Source: Saccharibacter floricola DSM 15669 (GTDB lineage: Bacteria; Pseudomonadota; Alphaproteobacteria; Acetobacterales; Acetobacteraceae). Taken from it: 64,000 nt of DNA. Made by a program: the position numbers and the translations under genes. How positions within the stretch are numbered: the stretch's first letter is position 1; every line of letters starts with the position of its first letter. Under the pieces are notes generated by a model that did no database searches, had not been told where the DNA came from, and worked only from the letters and a program-made list of their open reading frames with translations. This document shows, piece by piece, positions 35,360 through 44,956 of the stretch. The stretch covers positions 124,001 through 188,000 of the forward strand of contig NZ_KB899335.1 of the NCBI RefSeq assembly GCF_000378165.1. The letters are read 5' to 3'.

Positions 35360-37243
35360 TCAGCCATCAACAGCGCGATTCATCGTCGCACGAAGCGGAA
35401 AGATCTCAACATGATGCAACGTCGCTGCTGCGTTGGTAACTTGAAGCGTTAAAGCCTCCAATGGGTTCGTCGGGAATACGAGGGCACTGCCAACCGACAT
35501 CCCATCATTTGCAAACACTTCCAGCGTGCTGGCATCGAGAATGATCCGCCATTTAAAGCGCTTGCTGCCCGGCACGAGAGGAGACGAAAAGCTTCCTGTA
35601 AAAAAGGGATGGCTAAAGCCATGAAGATTACTGCGATCAAGCCACATTTGGCTTGAAAACGCATCAAAACCAATGCTCAAGCTCTCGCCCTGACGGTTCG
35701 AGAAGATCGCCGCAAAACGTCCAGAACGCCCCTGATCTCCATCAGGATCCACTGTGCCGCGGTCTTCAATCGTCACGTCTAACAACACTTCGATCGCTTG
35801 CATCACAGGAATCGCCACCTGCGTGCTACTTTGCTGTGGAAGACGTTTTTTATTAAAGGGCAATGCTTTCAAACGGAGCGCTTCTAACCGATACGGATTT
35901 TGCACCAAACGCAACCACCCAGCCTCATCACGTATCAATACAATTTGACGAGGAAGTGTCATCGTCCCACGCCATTTTTTATTAGGAACTTCCTCGCAAT
36001 ACTGCCAATTATTGAGCCAAGCGAAATAGGTTTTTACACCACCGGGCATATTTTCATATGTTTGTAAAGCGTAACTATCTTTTGCAAAATCAGTAAGCCC
36101 CACAACCGTATCTTCAGGCTCAAAACGCTCCCCGTCAAAATGCCCGACGAAATATTGCGTAATACTGCCCCCTTGGGGGCCGCCAGGATTAACCGACACA
36201 AACAACACCCAGCGCGTGTCATTTTTCCCCTCCCCTTCAACGGGAACTTCAATAAGGGAAGGGCATTCATAATCCACCCCGATAACACCGGCAGGGCCGA
36301 AATCACTGAGATGCATCCAATGCAATAAATCGAACGACCCATAAAAGGACACTTTATGGTCGCGCGCGCGCACTACGACCATCACCCATTTTCCGCTATC
36401 ACTATGCCACAGAACTTTGGGGTCACGGAATGAGTTATGACCAATATCCAGAATGGGATTCTTGGTGTAATCAATAAAGCTTTGCCCCCCATCGGGGCTC
36501 CACGCCACATATTGTGTCTGACGTTGCGGCGTTGCGCGCGTATAAAGGGCAACGAGCCCACCGGCCATCGGGGGGAAACCCGTGTCCATCGGAGCAGGAG
36601 AGATGTCTTCCGCAACGGGATGAGGCAACTCATGAAAAAGCCCGTCTTTGGGTGGCTCTATCCCCAAAACCTCACGCTCACTGGCAGTGAGATCAACAGG
36701 CCGTCCTTTCTGCAATTCTGGCGCAAGGTCTTGCGCGGCTTCCTGCGCAGCCGTCGTCGCCGCCCCTGGCTGGGGGTTTTGTGATGTCCGAGGGGGAAAC
36801 AAGCCAGACCTATTATCACGGTCTAACACCGCACATCCGCTATACGCCTCTCCGGCTTCTGTTTCCTCAATAGCCGTAGGGAGATCTTGCCAATGATAAA
36901 GATCTGTACTGACCGCATGGCCCCAATGCACATGCCCTGCATAAGGCGCATACGGATTATACTGATAATAAAGATGATAATAATGACCATCAAAAATGAG
37001 CCCGTTCGGGTCATTCATAAAGCCTGTTGATGGCGTAAAGTGAATAGTCGGCCGATAGAGAGCATCTTGCGGTGTCGTCGCAACAGGGGCTGAGGCAATA
37101 TTGGGGTTATTACCCGGCTCGCCATGCGCATTATTAGGCTGCGCCGGTGCGTTATCTCCCTTCGTCGCAGAGCCCGCGTATGCCCGCCCAAAGAGTGCCC
37201 CTGTCGCAAGAAACGATCCCAGAGCCATACGCCGATTCATCAT
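35360..37243 (-). CDS. Secreted GH32 beta-fructosidase (levanase/invertase type)
   Basis: A 627-residue exported glycosidase that cleaves sucrose, inulin or levan. The N-terminus MMNRRMALGSFLATGALFGR is a twin-arginine-like signal. A Pro/Asn-rich linker leads to the catalytic five-blade domain, with all three acidic motifs: FMNDPNG (nucleophile Asp), FRDPKVLW (transition-state Asp) and YECPSLIEV (acid/base Glu). A C-terminal beta-sandwich (DASTLEVFANDGMSV) is typical of GH32. It is longer than minimal invertases owing to an insert rich in Gln/Ala around 160-210. AAGG before ATG 37243 supports the start. Precise substrate preference is not readable. Confidence 0.9.
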   Translation of the reverse strand: MMNRRMALGSFLATGALFGRAYAGSATKGDNAPAQPNNAHGEPGNNPNIASAPVATTPQDALYRPTIHFTPSTGFMNDPNGLIFDGHYYHLYYQYNPYAPYAGHVHWGHAVSTDLYHWQDLPTAIEETEAGEAYSGCAVLDRDNRSGLFPPRTSQNPQPGAATTAAQEAAQDLAPELQKGRPVDLTASEREVLGIEPPKDGLFHELPHPVAEDISPAPMDTGFPPMAGGLVALYTRATPQRQTQYVAWSPDGGQSFIDYTKNPILDIGHNSFRDPKVLWHSDSGKWVMVVVRARDHKVSFYGSFDLLHWMHLSDFGPAGVIGVDYECPSLIEVPVEGEGKNDTRWVLFVSVNPGGPQGGSITQYFVGHFDGERFEPEDTVVGLTDFAKDSYALQTYENMPGGVKTYFAWLNNWQYCEEVPNKKWRGTMTLPRQIVLIRDEAGWLRLVQNPYRLEALRLKALPFNKKRLPQQSSTQVAIPVMQAIEVLLDVTIEDRGTVDPDGDQGRSGRFAAIFSNRQGESLSIGFDAFSSQMWLDRSNLHGFSHPFFTGSFSSPLVPGSKRFKWRIILDASTLEVFANDGMSVGSALVFPTNPLEALTLQVTNAAATLHHVEIFPLRATMNRAVDG

Positions 37244-37350
37244 CACACGACCTTCACGTCTTTTGCACATAATGCGATGATGTCACTATAGTTGCTCTGC
37301 TTTTGCAAGCTCTCTCTTTGACGGCCCCTTATTCTCGCGGGAAAACTGCC

Positions 37351-38316
37351 ATGAAGCGCCTCGATCCATTCCTTACTTCCTTGATCTGTGCCGTCCTCTT
37401 GGCGTCTTTCCTCCCATGCCCGCCTTCTTTGCAACCTTGGCTCTCACGTCTGACCTCTTTGTTGGTCACACTGATGTTCTTTTTCCAAGGGGCTAAATTA
37501 CAACGCCATGCCATTGTTGAGAGTCTCCAAGATTGGCGTTTACAAGGGGCAACGCTGATCATGAGCTTTGGCGTTTTCCCCCTTATCGGACTCGGCCTGT
37601 TCGCGCTCTGCCATGTCATTTTCCCCAATGGGCTCCTTAAGCCTGATTTATGGACAGGTGTGCTTTTCCTGTGCTGCCTGCCCTCCACCGTGCAATCATC
37701 CATTGCTCTGACGTCCATTGCACGCGGCAATGTTCCAGCCTCTATCTGTGCCGCCACAGTGTCTAATATTCTGGGAATCCTCTTTACACCGCTCCTCGCA
37801 GGCTTACTGCTCCATCGCAGTGATAGTGGGTCTGGCCTTGGCACGATCATTGATGTCAGTCGTGAACTTCTCCTCCCCTTCATTATTGGGCAACTCGTGC
37901 AACGATGGGTTGGACCAATCGTCAAAAAACATAAAGTGCTGCTGTCTTTTACCGATCGTGGCTCAATTATCGTTATGGTCTATGCCGCCTTCAGTGCCGC
38001 TGTGCTGCAAGGGCTCTGGCATCGTATCCCGCTCATTCAACTGGGAGAGGTTGCTGTATTAGATAGCCTCTTGCTCGCTATCATCTTAGGCCTCACGGCT
38101 GCTCTGGGCCGCTTGATGGGACAGACGATTGAAAATGATATTTCGCTCCAATTTTGCGGTTCTAAAAAGTCATTGGCAACCGGGGTTCCTATGGCAAGCG
38201 TCATTTTCCCTTCCGGCGCAGGGATTGTCGTATTGCCGCTTATGCTATTTCATCAAATTCAGCTTTTTGTCTGCACCGTTCTCGCGCGCCATTACGCGCA
38301 ACGACCCAACTCATAA
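37351..38316 (+). CDS. Bile acid:sodium symporter-like transporter (SBF-like)
   Basis: A 321-residue integral membrane protein with about nine or ten hydrophobic helices. LPSTVQSSIALTSIARGNVP and the AATVSNILGILFTPLLAGLL stretch match the SBF-like YfeH/ASBT family, with the crossed discontinuous helix region at FCGSKKSLATGVPMASVIFP. The family imports organic anions with sodium; the substrate is unknown. I start at ATG 37351 because MKRLDPFLTS matches the family N-terminus. It diverges from the GH32 gene across 107 bases. Confidence 0.82.
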   Translation: MKRLDPFLTSLICAVLLASFLPCPPSLQPWLSRLTSLLVTLMFFFQGAKLQRHAIVESLQDWRLQGATLIMSFGVFPLIGLGLFALCHVIFPNGLLKPDLWTGVLFLCCLPSTVQSSIALTSIARGNVPASICAATVSNILGILFTPLLAGLLLHRSDSGSGLGTIIDVSRELLLPFIIGQLVQRWVGPIVKKHKVLLSFTDRGSIIVMVYAAFSAAVLQGLWHRIPLIQLGEVAVLDSLLLAIILGLTAALGRLMGQTIENDISLQFCGSKKSLATGVPMASVIFPSGAGIVVLPLMLFHQIQLFVCTVLARHYAQRPNS

Positions 38317-38351
38317 CGTATAGCCATCCCTATCACTCGGATCTTTCTTTT

Positions 38352-38840
38352 ATGCCTAACCGTCATGCTCTGACTGAAACTTATATTGACCATCTTCACG
38401 CCCACACGCTCTTAACCGAAAGCCTGCGCGAAAATCTCCTCGAAGCCCTCAGCCGACCCGAGGCTCCTAAAACGCTGCAGCAATGGATCACCACCATTTT
38501 GGAGCAAAATCGCCAGCAAGCGCGACACATCAACCGGATGTTGCGCCAGCATGGGGAAAAGCCTCGTGATGATCATGACACCGTCTCTTCTATGCTGGAC
38601 ACAATGGTTTCCTGCTTGCCACCCGGCCAAACACCGCACCATCTTCTCGGTGTCGTGCTCAACCTCGCAGGCGCCATTGCACGCCAGCGCACCTCCCTCG
38701 CACTGCTACGCCTCTTAGCAGAAAAACAGGGCCTTGACCGCGAAACACAGACCCTTTCTGAGCTCCGACAAATGAGCAAGAATGCTTCGCGCGACCTAAA
38801 AGAAGTCCTCCCTTCCCTTCTTGATGAGCTAGAAAGCTAA
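38352..38840 (+). CDS. Small helical protein, possibly DUF892/YciE-like
   Basis: A 162-residue all-helical protein without signal or membrane segments. LEQNRQQARHINRMLRQHGE followed by KPRDDHDTVSSMLDTMVSCL resembles the pattern of ferritin-like DUF892 (YciE) proteins, where helices carry an HxxR metal-site spacing and a GEKP turn. Metal ligands cannot be assigned with certainty. It lies 35 bases after the transporter and 9 bases before yhaO, so it may be transcribed with the nuclease pair. Confidence 0.5.
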   Translation: MPNRHALTETYIDHLHAHTLLTESLRENLLEALSRPEAPKTLQQWITTILEQNRQQARHINRMLRQHGEKPRDDHDTVSSMLDTMVSCLPPGQTPHHLLGVVLNLAGAIARQRTSLALLRLLAEKQGLDRETQTLSELRQMSKNASRDLKEVLPSLLDELES

Positions 38841-38849
38841 CACAGCCTT

Positions 38850-40091
38850 ATGTCGTCCTTCCGCTTTCTTCACGCTGCTGACATCCATCTTGATAGCCCA
38901 CTCCGAGGCCTTGACCGGTATGACAGCTTGCCCAAAGACGAGATCCGCCACGCAACCCGCCGTGCACTCGAAAATCTCGTTGAGCTCGCCATTACGGAAA
39001 AGGTCGCCTTCGTCCTTCTCGCAGGGGATCTATATGATGGCCCGTGGAAAGATTCCCATACAGGCCTCTTTATGGTGAAGATGCTCACTCAATTAACCAG
39101 AGCAGGGATTGAGGTCTTCTCCCTCTCGGGGAACCATGACGCTGTTTCCATTGTTCAGCAACAATTCCATATGCCCGAAGGCGTGCATCATTTCTCCTCC
39201 CAAAAGGCAGAAACCATTCTTCTCGAAAAATGGAATGTCGCTCTGCATGGGCGCAGCTTTCCTAAACGTCACGTCCCAGACGATTTCGCTCTACACTACC
39301 CCGCAGCTCACGAAGGTTTCCTGAACATCGGCGTGCTCCATACCTCCCTAGAAGGCGTCTCGGACGGTCATGACAGTTACGCCCCCTGTACGCTCGATGA
39401 GCTCAACAGCAAGGGCTATGATTATTGGGCACTTGGCCATGTGCATCGCGCTCAGATCGTCCAACAAACACCTTCATGGGTTGTCTATCCCGGCGTGCTG
39501 CAAGGACGCCACATCCAAGAAACAGGGATGTGCGGTGTCATGCTTGCAGACGTTGACAATGGACAGATCACCGACGTCCGTCCCGTTGCCTGCGATGTGC
39601 TTCGCTGGAACCCTATCACGGTCGACCTCACGGGTGCAGACGCCCCTTTCGAGCTTGAAGAGCGCGTCCAACACGCCCTCAAAGAGGTCTTTACAGCGCA
39701 CCCTGACCGTTCTCTTGTCGTACGGATCACCCTCACCGGACAAACATCCCTTCACGGCTTTCTATGTGGCAGAACGGACTGGAAAGACACATTTCATGCT
39801 TTGCCAGAACTCATCAAAGAAGACACACGCTCTCTCGGCATTGAAAAAATCATCATCAACACGTCAGAACCTCGGGCAGAAACCACTCTCCACCACGAAG
39901 CACTCAACCAAAGTTTTACAGAGGCTATGGCAGACCTCGTCAACGCAAAAGAAAAGGATCAGGAATTCGCCGCTTTTCTCGCACAACTTCCCGATGACAT
40001 TAAAAGTGCTCTTCCGTCACCATACGACGAAGACACTCTCGACGATGCCCGCTCTGCACTCACTTATCGCTTAAAGGGAGGAGCTCTCTAA
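38850..40091 (+). CDS. yhaO: Metallophosphoesterase nuclease, YhaO/SbcD-like
   Basis: A 413-residue Mre11-type exonuclease subunit. Phosphoesterase motifs are in order: FLHAADIHLDSPLRG, LLAGDLYDG, SLSGNHDAV, GVLHTSLEG and WALGHVHRAQ, all with the metal-binding Asp/His/Asn residues. It acts on DNA ends with an ATP-driven SMC-like partner, which is the next gene; the two overlap by one base (TAATG). The cap region after 280 is less conserved. The bacterial YhaO-YhaN pair is poorly studied. Confidence 0.88.
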   Translation: MSSFRFLHAADIHLDSPLRGLDRYDSLPKDEIRHATRRALENLVELAITEKVAFVLLAGDLYDGPWKDSHTGLFMVKMLTQLTRAGIEVFSLSGNHDAVSIVQQQFHMPEGVHHFSSQKAETILLEKWNVALHGRSFPKRHVPDDFALHYPAAHEGFLNIGVLHTSLEGVSDGHDSYAPCTLDELNSKGYDYWALGHVHRAQIVQQTPSWVVYPGVLQGRHIQETGMCGVMLADVDNGQITDVRPVACDVLRWNPITVDLTGADAPFELEERVQHALKEVFTAHPDRSLVVRITLTGQTSLHGFLCGRTDWKDTFHALPELIKEDTRSLGIEKIIINTSEPRAETTLHHEALNQSFTEAMADLVNAKEKDQEFAAFLAQLPDDIKSALPSPYDEDTLDDARSALTYRLKGGAL

Positions 40092-43000
40092 TGCGTTTCC
40101 ATGATTTTTCTCTCAAATATTACGGCGGTTTTGAGCACAAAACATTCTCCTTCCCTACAGGAGCCCATGATTTCCATATTATCTACGGCCTTAATGAAGC
40201 AGGGAAATCTACGCTCTTACGCGCATTTCGTGACTTTTTGTTCGGGTTTCATCAACATACGCAAGGCGAAAATTGGAAATACAGCACGAGCCTTATTCGC
40301 CTTGGTGCGACCTTTAGTCATGATGGTCATACACAAACAGCATGGCGCCGCCGCCCTGCCACCAAAAGAGGCGATTTTTTTGACGAAGATGACGCAACGC
40401 CTCTCAACCCAGCATTACTTATACAAGCCTATGGCCAATTAACGCGCGAAGAATTCTTCCTCTCTTGGGCTCTTGACCATACGCGCCTTGCTGAGGGCGG
40501 AAAAGAAGTCGCTCATGAGCGTCAAAATGCCGAAACAACCAACCTTGCGAGAGAGTTGGGCAATATTGACAACCTTTCCGATATTATTGCCTCCCTAGAG
40601 AAGGAGAAAAGTGACTCTTGGGACAAAAAACGACGAAATCCCCGCATAAAAGAGCTTATTAAGAATTATCATGACACGAAAAAAGCGCTAAGAGACGCCA
40701 CAACATCTCCGCAAAAACTCAAGGAAGCACAAGCGACCGTTCAGCATCACAATGAGCATTATAAATCATTACATTTACAGAATAACACTCTCATTGAACA
40801 AGGCAATGACTACGCCCATCTCCAGGCACTTATTGGCCCCCATACGAGCTATCAAGAAGCAAAGCGTCTCGTTGATGAACGAGCACAATCCTTTTTTGAT
40901 AAAAACGAATCAGAAACAATCATTTCTCTTTTTGATGCTCGTCATAGCTCTCATCAGCAGATTGCAAAAAACAACGCTCTTCTTGAAAACAGAAAAAAAG
41001 AACTCGCCACCCTTGGTGTACGTCCATCCCTGCTTGACGATGAAAAGACCCTCATGCTTCTTTCCCAAGAAGCACTTAATGACGCCCAGCATCAAAGAGA
41101 GTTCCAAGAGAGAGAAAGAACCTATACTAAACTTGACCAAAAAAGGACGGATCTTTTCGCTCATCTTTCCCTCTCAGAAGAAAGCAGCTTCCCAACACTT
41201 GCTCAATTAAAGCCACTCTCGGATTTATTAGAAAGGTATGCTGAGATTACCGCACGTCTTAAAGAACGTCAGCGCACTCTTGCCTATACCTCTCCCCCAG
41301 AAGAGCTGCCACAAGCCCCTAATATAGAGCAATTAAACGCCCTTAAGGACTGGCTTAATACCGCCATCCCATATGCTCAACTTGATACAGAGCATGACAC
41401 CTTAATGAGCACACTTGCGACACAAAAACGCTCCATCATCACATCCCTTGAAGCCTTAGCTCCTTGGACAGGAGCGTTTGAGGAAGCCGATACTCAACTG
41501 CAACGTCTCACGCCACCAAGTGAAGAAGAATGTCAGAACATTCTCTCAATCTTCAACGCCTATACACAGCAAGCGCGTGAAGCCGTCCAAAGGGCCATGA
41601 CAGCACAACACGCCTATGATCGTCATGAACAGCATTATCAGCAATTCAGCCATGCTCCTGAATGGGTTTCTGAAGCCACACTCAACGAGGCCCGCCAAAA
41701 ACGTGATTATTTTTTCAATAAGATCGATAAAGAAACATTCATATCGTCTTGGAAGGGCCTTAAAGACCTGATTCATCACACCGATCACCTTGCCGATCAG
41801 CGTTTTCTCTCAGCCCAAACCGACGCACATTTGCGCGATATTCGCCGTCAACAAGAACTTCTAACGCTGGATATCCGTCATGCCAAGCAAGAAGAAACAA
41901 CAGCTCTGTCTGCCCTTCAAGAAGAACAAGAGAAATGGAACAAACGCCTTAATACGGCGGGTCTTCCCATTTTGACTCCGCATCAATTTTCTACATGGCG
42001 ACAACAGCGCACGGCCATTTTGGCACGTTATGACACATACTATGACACGCAAGAAAAAATGTTACAGCTTGCTCGCAAACGCCAGCAGCTCATAGAGCAG
42101 TTTAAGGCGATTATCCCACATCATAAAGGGTGCGATATTTCACAGTTAATATCTATATCAAAACGAAATATAGAAGAACTTTCTTCAGAGCAAAAGCATT
42201 ATGATCATGCTGTAAGAGAGCATCATAGTGCACAAAAAAACCTTATCACCCTCAAAGCCAATCTTGCAGATGCTGAGCGCGAACGCAAAGAATGGCACGA
42301 CGAATGGACTCAAGCGGCTCAACGCAGTGGCTATCCTTTAACCCTGTCGCCTGATGCTCTTCCTGCGTATCAAGACCTCATTAAAACACAACAAGACTTC
42401 CAATATATTTCTGAAGAGAAACAAAATAAAGAATCAGAACGTCTCAAGCGTCAGCAACAACGCACCCAACTCTTAGAACGCCACCAAGCGGCCTCTCTTG
42501 ACGCTCTGGAGAAAACATTAGAAGCCGCTAAACGCGACGATAAACAGCGGGACATTCTCTTAAAACAGAAGAAAGATAGGGAAGAGGCGCTTATTGAGCT
42601 GGAAGAGGACGCCAAGATACTCGATGATCGTCTCTCACGCTTCCTTCTCCGCCTTCCGGAAGGCAGCACCCTAGATGACCTCCTAAAGACCGCTCAACGT
42701 GATAGCGAAACAGCCCAGCTTGCAACCTCCTATCACGCAGCCAAACGCGCTCTGCTCAATGCCGGGCGAGGGCGCTCCCTTGATGACATTATTGCAGCAC
42801 TTGGCACCCTTGATTATGAGCAGCTCGACGAAAAAAAGGCTCTCATCAATAAAGAAAACACTCGCCTAGAAAACGAGAAAAGCATCGTCAGTAAGCAGCT
42901 CTTCCACGCTCAACAAGAGCTTGAACAGCTTGAAAAGAAAGACGAAGCTTCAGCACTCGCTGAAGAATTACAACACCTCAAAGCGCGCATTGAAGAAGAA

Positions 43001-43489
43001 GCAAAACAGTATGTCTCTCTTCATGCGCAGTATCAGCTCTTACAGCATATGCTGTACCAACAAAAAGAGAAGCTTCACGGCCCCTTCCTGTCATTAGCGA
43101 GCACCTGTTTCTCACGCCTTACCTTAGGCGAATATGCAGAGCTTGCCCTAGAAAGCGACAATAAAGGCACACTCACCTTCATTGGGTTACGCCCTGATAA
43201 ACAAGAAGCTGTGCCCCTACCACAGATGAGTGAAGGCACATGCGATCAGCTTTATCTTGCCCTCCGCCTTGCTGACATTCATCAGAAATTAGATGCAGGT
43301 ATTTCCCTTCCCTTCTTTGCTGACGATCTTTTCATCACCTTTGATGACAAACGCACAAAAGCCGGTATGGAGCTTCTTGCAGAGCTATCACAGCGCACGC
43401 AAGTTTTCTTCTTCACCCATCAGCTTGCCACGTTAGACCATCTTCCACCAGAAAAAGCACAACGACTAGCCCTTTCAGCACATAGCTAA
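40091..43489 (+). CDS. yhaN: Rad50/SbcC-like AAA ATPase YhaN
   Basis: A 1132-residue ATPase with a bipartite nucleotide-binding domain joined by long coiled coils. The Walker A IIYGLNEAGKSTLLRAFRDF is near residue 35. Charged heptads fill ~190-1000 (LEKEKSDSWDKKRRN, QQELEQLEKKDEASALAEEL). The signature QMSEGTCDQLYLALRLADIH and Walker B LPFFADDLFITFDDKRT stand near 1060-1100. There is no zinc-hook CxxC at the middle of the coil, unlike Rad50. It forms a unit with yhaO. Codon use is more AT-rich in the coil than in neighbouring genes. Confidence 0.86.
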   Translation: MRFHDFSLKYYGGFEHKTFSFPTGAHDFHIIYGLNEAGKSTLLRAFRDFLFGFHQHTQGENWKYSTSLIRLGATFSHDGHTQTAWRRRPATKRGDFFDEDDATPLNPALLIQAYGQLTREEFFLSWALDHTRLAEGGKEVAHERQNAETTNLARELGNIDNLSDIIASLEKEKSDSWDKKRRNPRIKELIKNYHDTKKALRDATTSPQKLKEAQATVQHHNEHYKSLHLQNNTLIEQGNDYAHLQALIGPHTSYQEAKRLVDERAQSFFDKNESETIISLFDARHSSHQQIAKNNALLENRKKELATLGVRPSLLDDEKTLMLLSQEALNDAQHQREFQERERTYTKLDQKRTDLFAHLSLSEESSFPTLAQLKPLSDLLERYAEITARLKERQRTLAYTSPPEELPQAPNIEQLNALKDWLNTAIPYAQLDTEHDTLMSTLATQKRSIITSLEALAPWTGAFEEADTQLQRLTPPSEEECQNILSIFNAYTQQAREAVQRAMTAQHAYDRHEQHYQQFSHAPEWVSEATLNEARQKRDYFFNKIDKETFISSWKGLKDLIHHTDHLADQRFLSAQTDAHLRDIRRQQELLTLDIRHAKQEETTALSALQEEQEKWNKRLNTAGLPILTPHQFSTWRQQRTAILARYDTYYDTQEKMLQLARKRQQLIEQFKAIIPHHKGCDISQLISISKRNIEELSSEQKHYDHAVREHHSAQKNLITLKANLADAERERKEWHDEWTQAAQRSGYPLTLSPDALPAYQDLIKTQQDFQYISEEKQNKESERLKRQQQRTQLLERHQAASLDALEKTLEAAKRDDKQRDILLKQKKDREEALIELEEDAKILDDRLSRFLLRLPEGSTLDDLLKTAQRDSETAQLATSYHAAKRALLNAGRGRSLDDIIAALGTLDYEQLDEKKALINKENTRLENEKSIVSKQLFHAQQELEQLEKKDEASALAEELQHLKARIEEEAKQYVSLHAQYQLLQHMLYQQKEKLHGPFLSLASTCFSRLTLGEYAELALESDNKGTLTFIGLRPDKQEAVPLPQMSEGTCDQLYLALRLADIHQKLDAGISLPFFADDLFITFDDKRTKAGMELLAELSQRTQVFFFTHQLATLDHLPPEKAQRLALSAHS

Positions 43490-43506
43490 ATTCTGTTGAT
43501 AAGGTA

Positions 43507-44124
43507 GTGTACCCTCAACTTGACAGCAGAGAGAGTAAGAAAGGCAAGAAAGCTCCACATTATCCGAGACGGACTATTTCAGCCATTTTCTGGCGTCATC
43601 AGAATGGCATGAAATGGCTTGTTTTGATGGAACGATTATACGTGCCCATCATAAAGAAGCCGGGGCCGCGAAAAAAGGGGGAACAGAGAGCGATCAGGAA
43701 CGTGTCAGAGCCTTGGTCGCTCACGCGGTGGTTTCGGATCAAAAATTTGCGTAGCATCGGATGGGCACGGGAACGCTTTGGCTTTTACCCTTTCTCCTGG
43801 CCAAGCTCATGAGGTGCCGCAGGCCCGTAACCTTCTTGATCAATTGCCCAGTTCCCAACCTATCTGCTGTGTAGCAGAGGATATGCCTCATATAAATTCA
43901 GAAAAATACGTCAACAACATACGTGCATCCCTGTCATTCCTCCCAAACGACGACAATTCCCTTTCTACTGCCCACAGTGGGCGTACAGAAACAGACATTT
44001 AGTGGAAAATCTCTGGGCAAGGCTCAAGGAATGGAGAGCGGTGGCAACACGCTATGATAAAACAGCTTCATCTTTCATATCCGTCCTCTACATCGCCGCC
44101 TCAATTGATTATCTCAAATCCTAA
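43507..44124 (+). pseudogene. Decayed IS5-family transposase, remnant A
   Basis: Pieces of one transposase in shifting frames. FWRHQNGMKW lies in one frame; from 43602 another frame reads EWHEMACFDGTIIRAHHKEA and GAAKKGG. Then AFTLSPGQAHEVPQARNLLD, and at the end VENLWARLKEWRAVATRYDK and SVLYIAASIDYL up to TAA 44124. The first two pieces join at a repeated AATGG, suggesting an internal deletion. At least two further frameshifts follow. It cannot make an active enzyme. Confidence 0.85.
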
Positions 44125-44130
44125 CAGAGC

Positions 44131-44617
44131 CTAGAAGTCGGCACGGTGTTAAGACAGAGAGCTCTATAAGGACATCAACCCCGAAATAATAAGGTATGTT
44201 CCCCCCTGTCAGGGTAAGACCAAGAGGGCCTCTTAGACCATCGGCGCGGGCATGGATTTTTCTCGTACAACCACGCGGCTTCAACCAAAGCCTTCCTTAT
44301 ATGTCCTCTTTTGCGCCAACTGCCTGACTTATAACTCCCGAGCGACCATGCTCTCGGTCATGTGCTGCCAGTCATCGACCAGACTGAGTTCAACCAGCAT
44401 TTCCCAAAAAGCATCCCTAATGCCGTGCTTTGCCCATTGGTGAAACTGTACATACACTGAGTTCCATTAACCGTAGCGTTCATACATCTCGCGCCATGAC
44501 CATCCAACACGCAAAACATAAAACATTCCATTCAGAAACAAACGATTATCTTGTGCTGGGCAAGACCACCTTCAGGTAACAAAAGACCGGAAATCATCGC
44601 TCATTCTGTAGTCGTCA
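44131..44617 (-). pseudogene. Decayed IS5-family transposase, remnant B
   Basis: On the minus strand, broken frames read NRLFLNGMFYVLRVGWSWRE and MYERYG, WNSVYVQFHQWAKHGIRDAF, VELSLVDDWQHMTES, IHARADGLRGPLGLTLTGG and VLIELSVLTPCRLL. Together they follow the order of an IS5-type transposase different from remnant A, with in-frame stops and shifts. The 3' end abuts the end of remnant A at ~44130, so one element probably inserted in or was deleted into the other. Confidence 0.8.
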
Positions 44618-44624
44618 TGGCACC

Positions 44625-44885
44625 ATGCATTTACTGTTCTTCATAAAACACTCTCAACATAACCTGAAAATGTTTTGTCAGACTATTCTACATATATGGG
44701 GAAACACCGCTATGTCAGCCCATTACCACAGCACCAACAACAACTCATCATCAGAAGAATAGCTTATTTACGCACCGATCTATGACAACGCCTTAACCGT
44801 CGAAAGATGAAAACAACATCATCACACCCATCTCACATACTGTCAGACACCGAAACTAGCTCAAACATATCCTGCCACTGTAGAA
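44625..44885. other. Non-coding stretch without recognised features
   Basis: No convincing gene, RNA or repeat seen between the IS remnant B and the htpG terminator. It is AT-richer than the surroundings, and small frames such as one at 44807 have no similarity or RBS. It is probably debris of the same mobile-element region. Confidence 0.6.
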
Positions 44886-44890
44886 ACAAA

Positions 44891-44922
44891 AAAGGGAGAA
44901 GGCCCGCAGGCCCTCTCCCTTT
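44891..44922 (-). terminator. Terminator of htpG
   Basis: On the minus strand AAAGGGAGA-GGGCC and GGCC-TTCTCCCTTT form a long stem (one mismatch) with a TGCG-type tetraloop, followed by TTTTTTG. It lies 34 bases past the htpG stop and has the full intrinsic-terminator form. Confidence 0.85.
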
Positions 44923-44956
44923 CGTCATCCATCATGCTCTAGAAGCTAAGCGCTCT

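Noticed and set aside
35204-35452. An 82-codon frame starting at the end of the aldo/keto reductase
   Set aside because: It runs through two hairpins and into the convergent GH32 gene, has no similarity to a protein, and its codons look like translated structured RNA.
40091-43489. YhaO-YhaN as a phage-defence system
   Set aside because: Nuclease-ATPase pairs occur in defence, but this pair has typical housekeeping repair-type domains and no defence genes or intact mobile elements around it.
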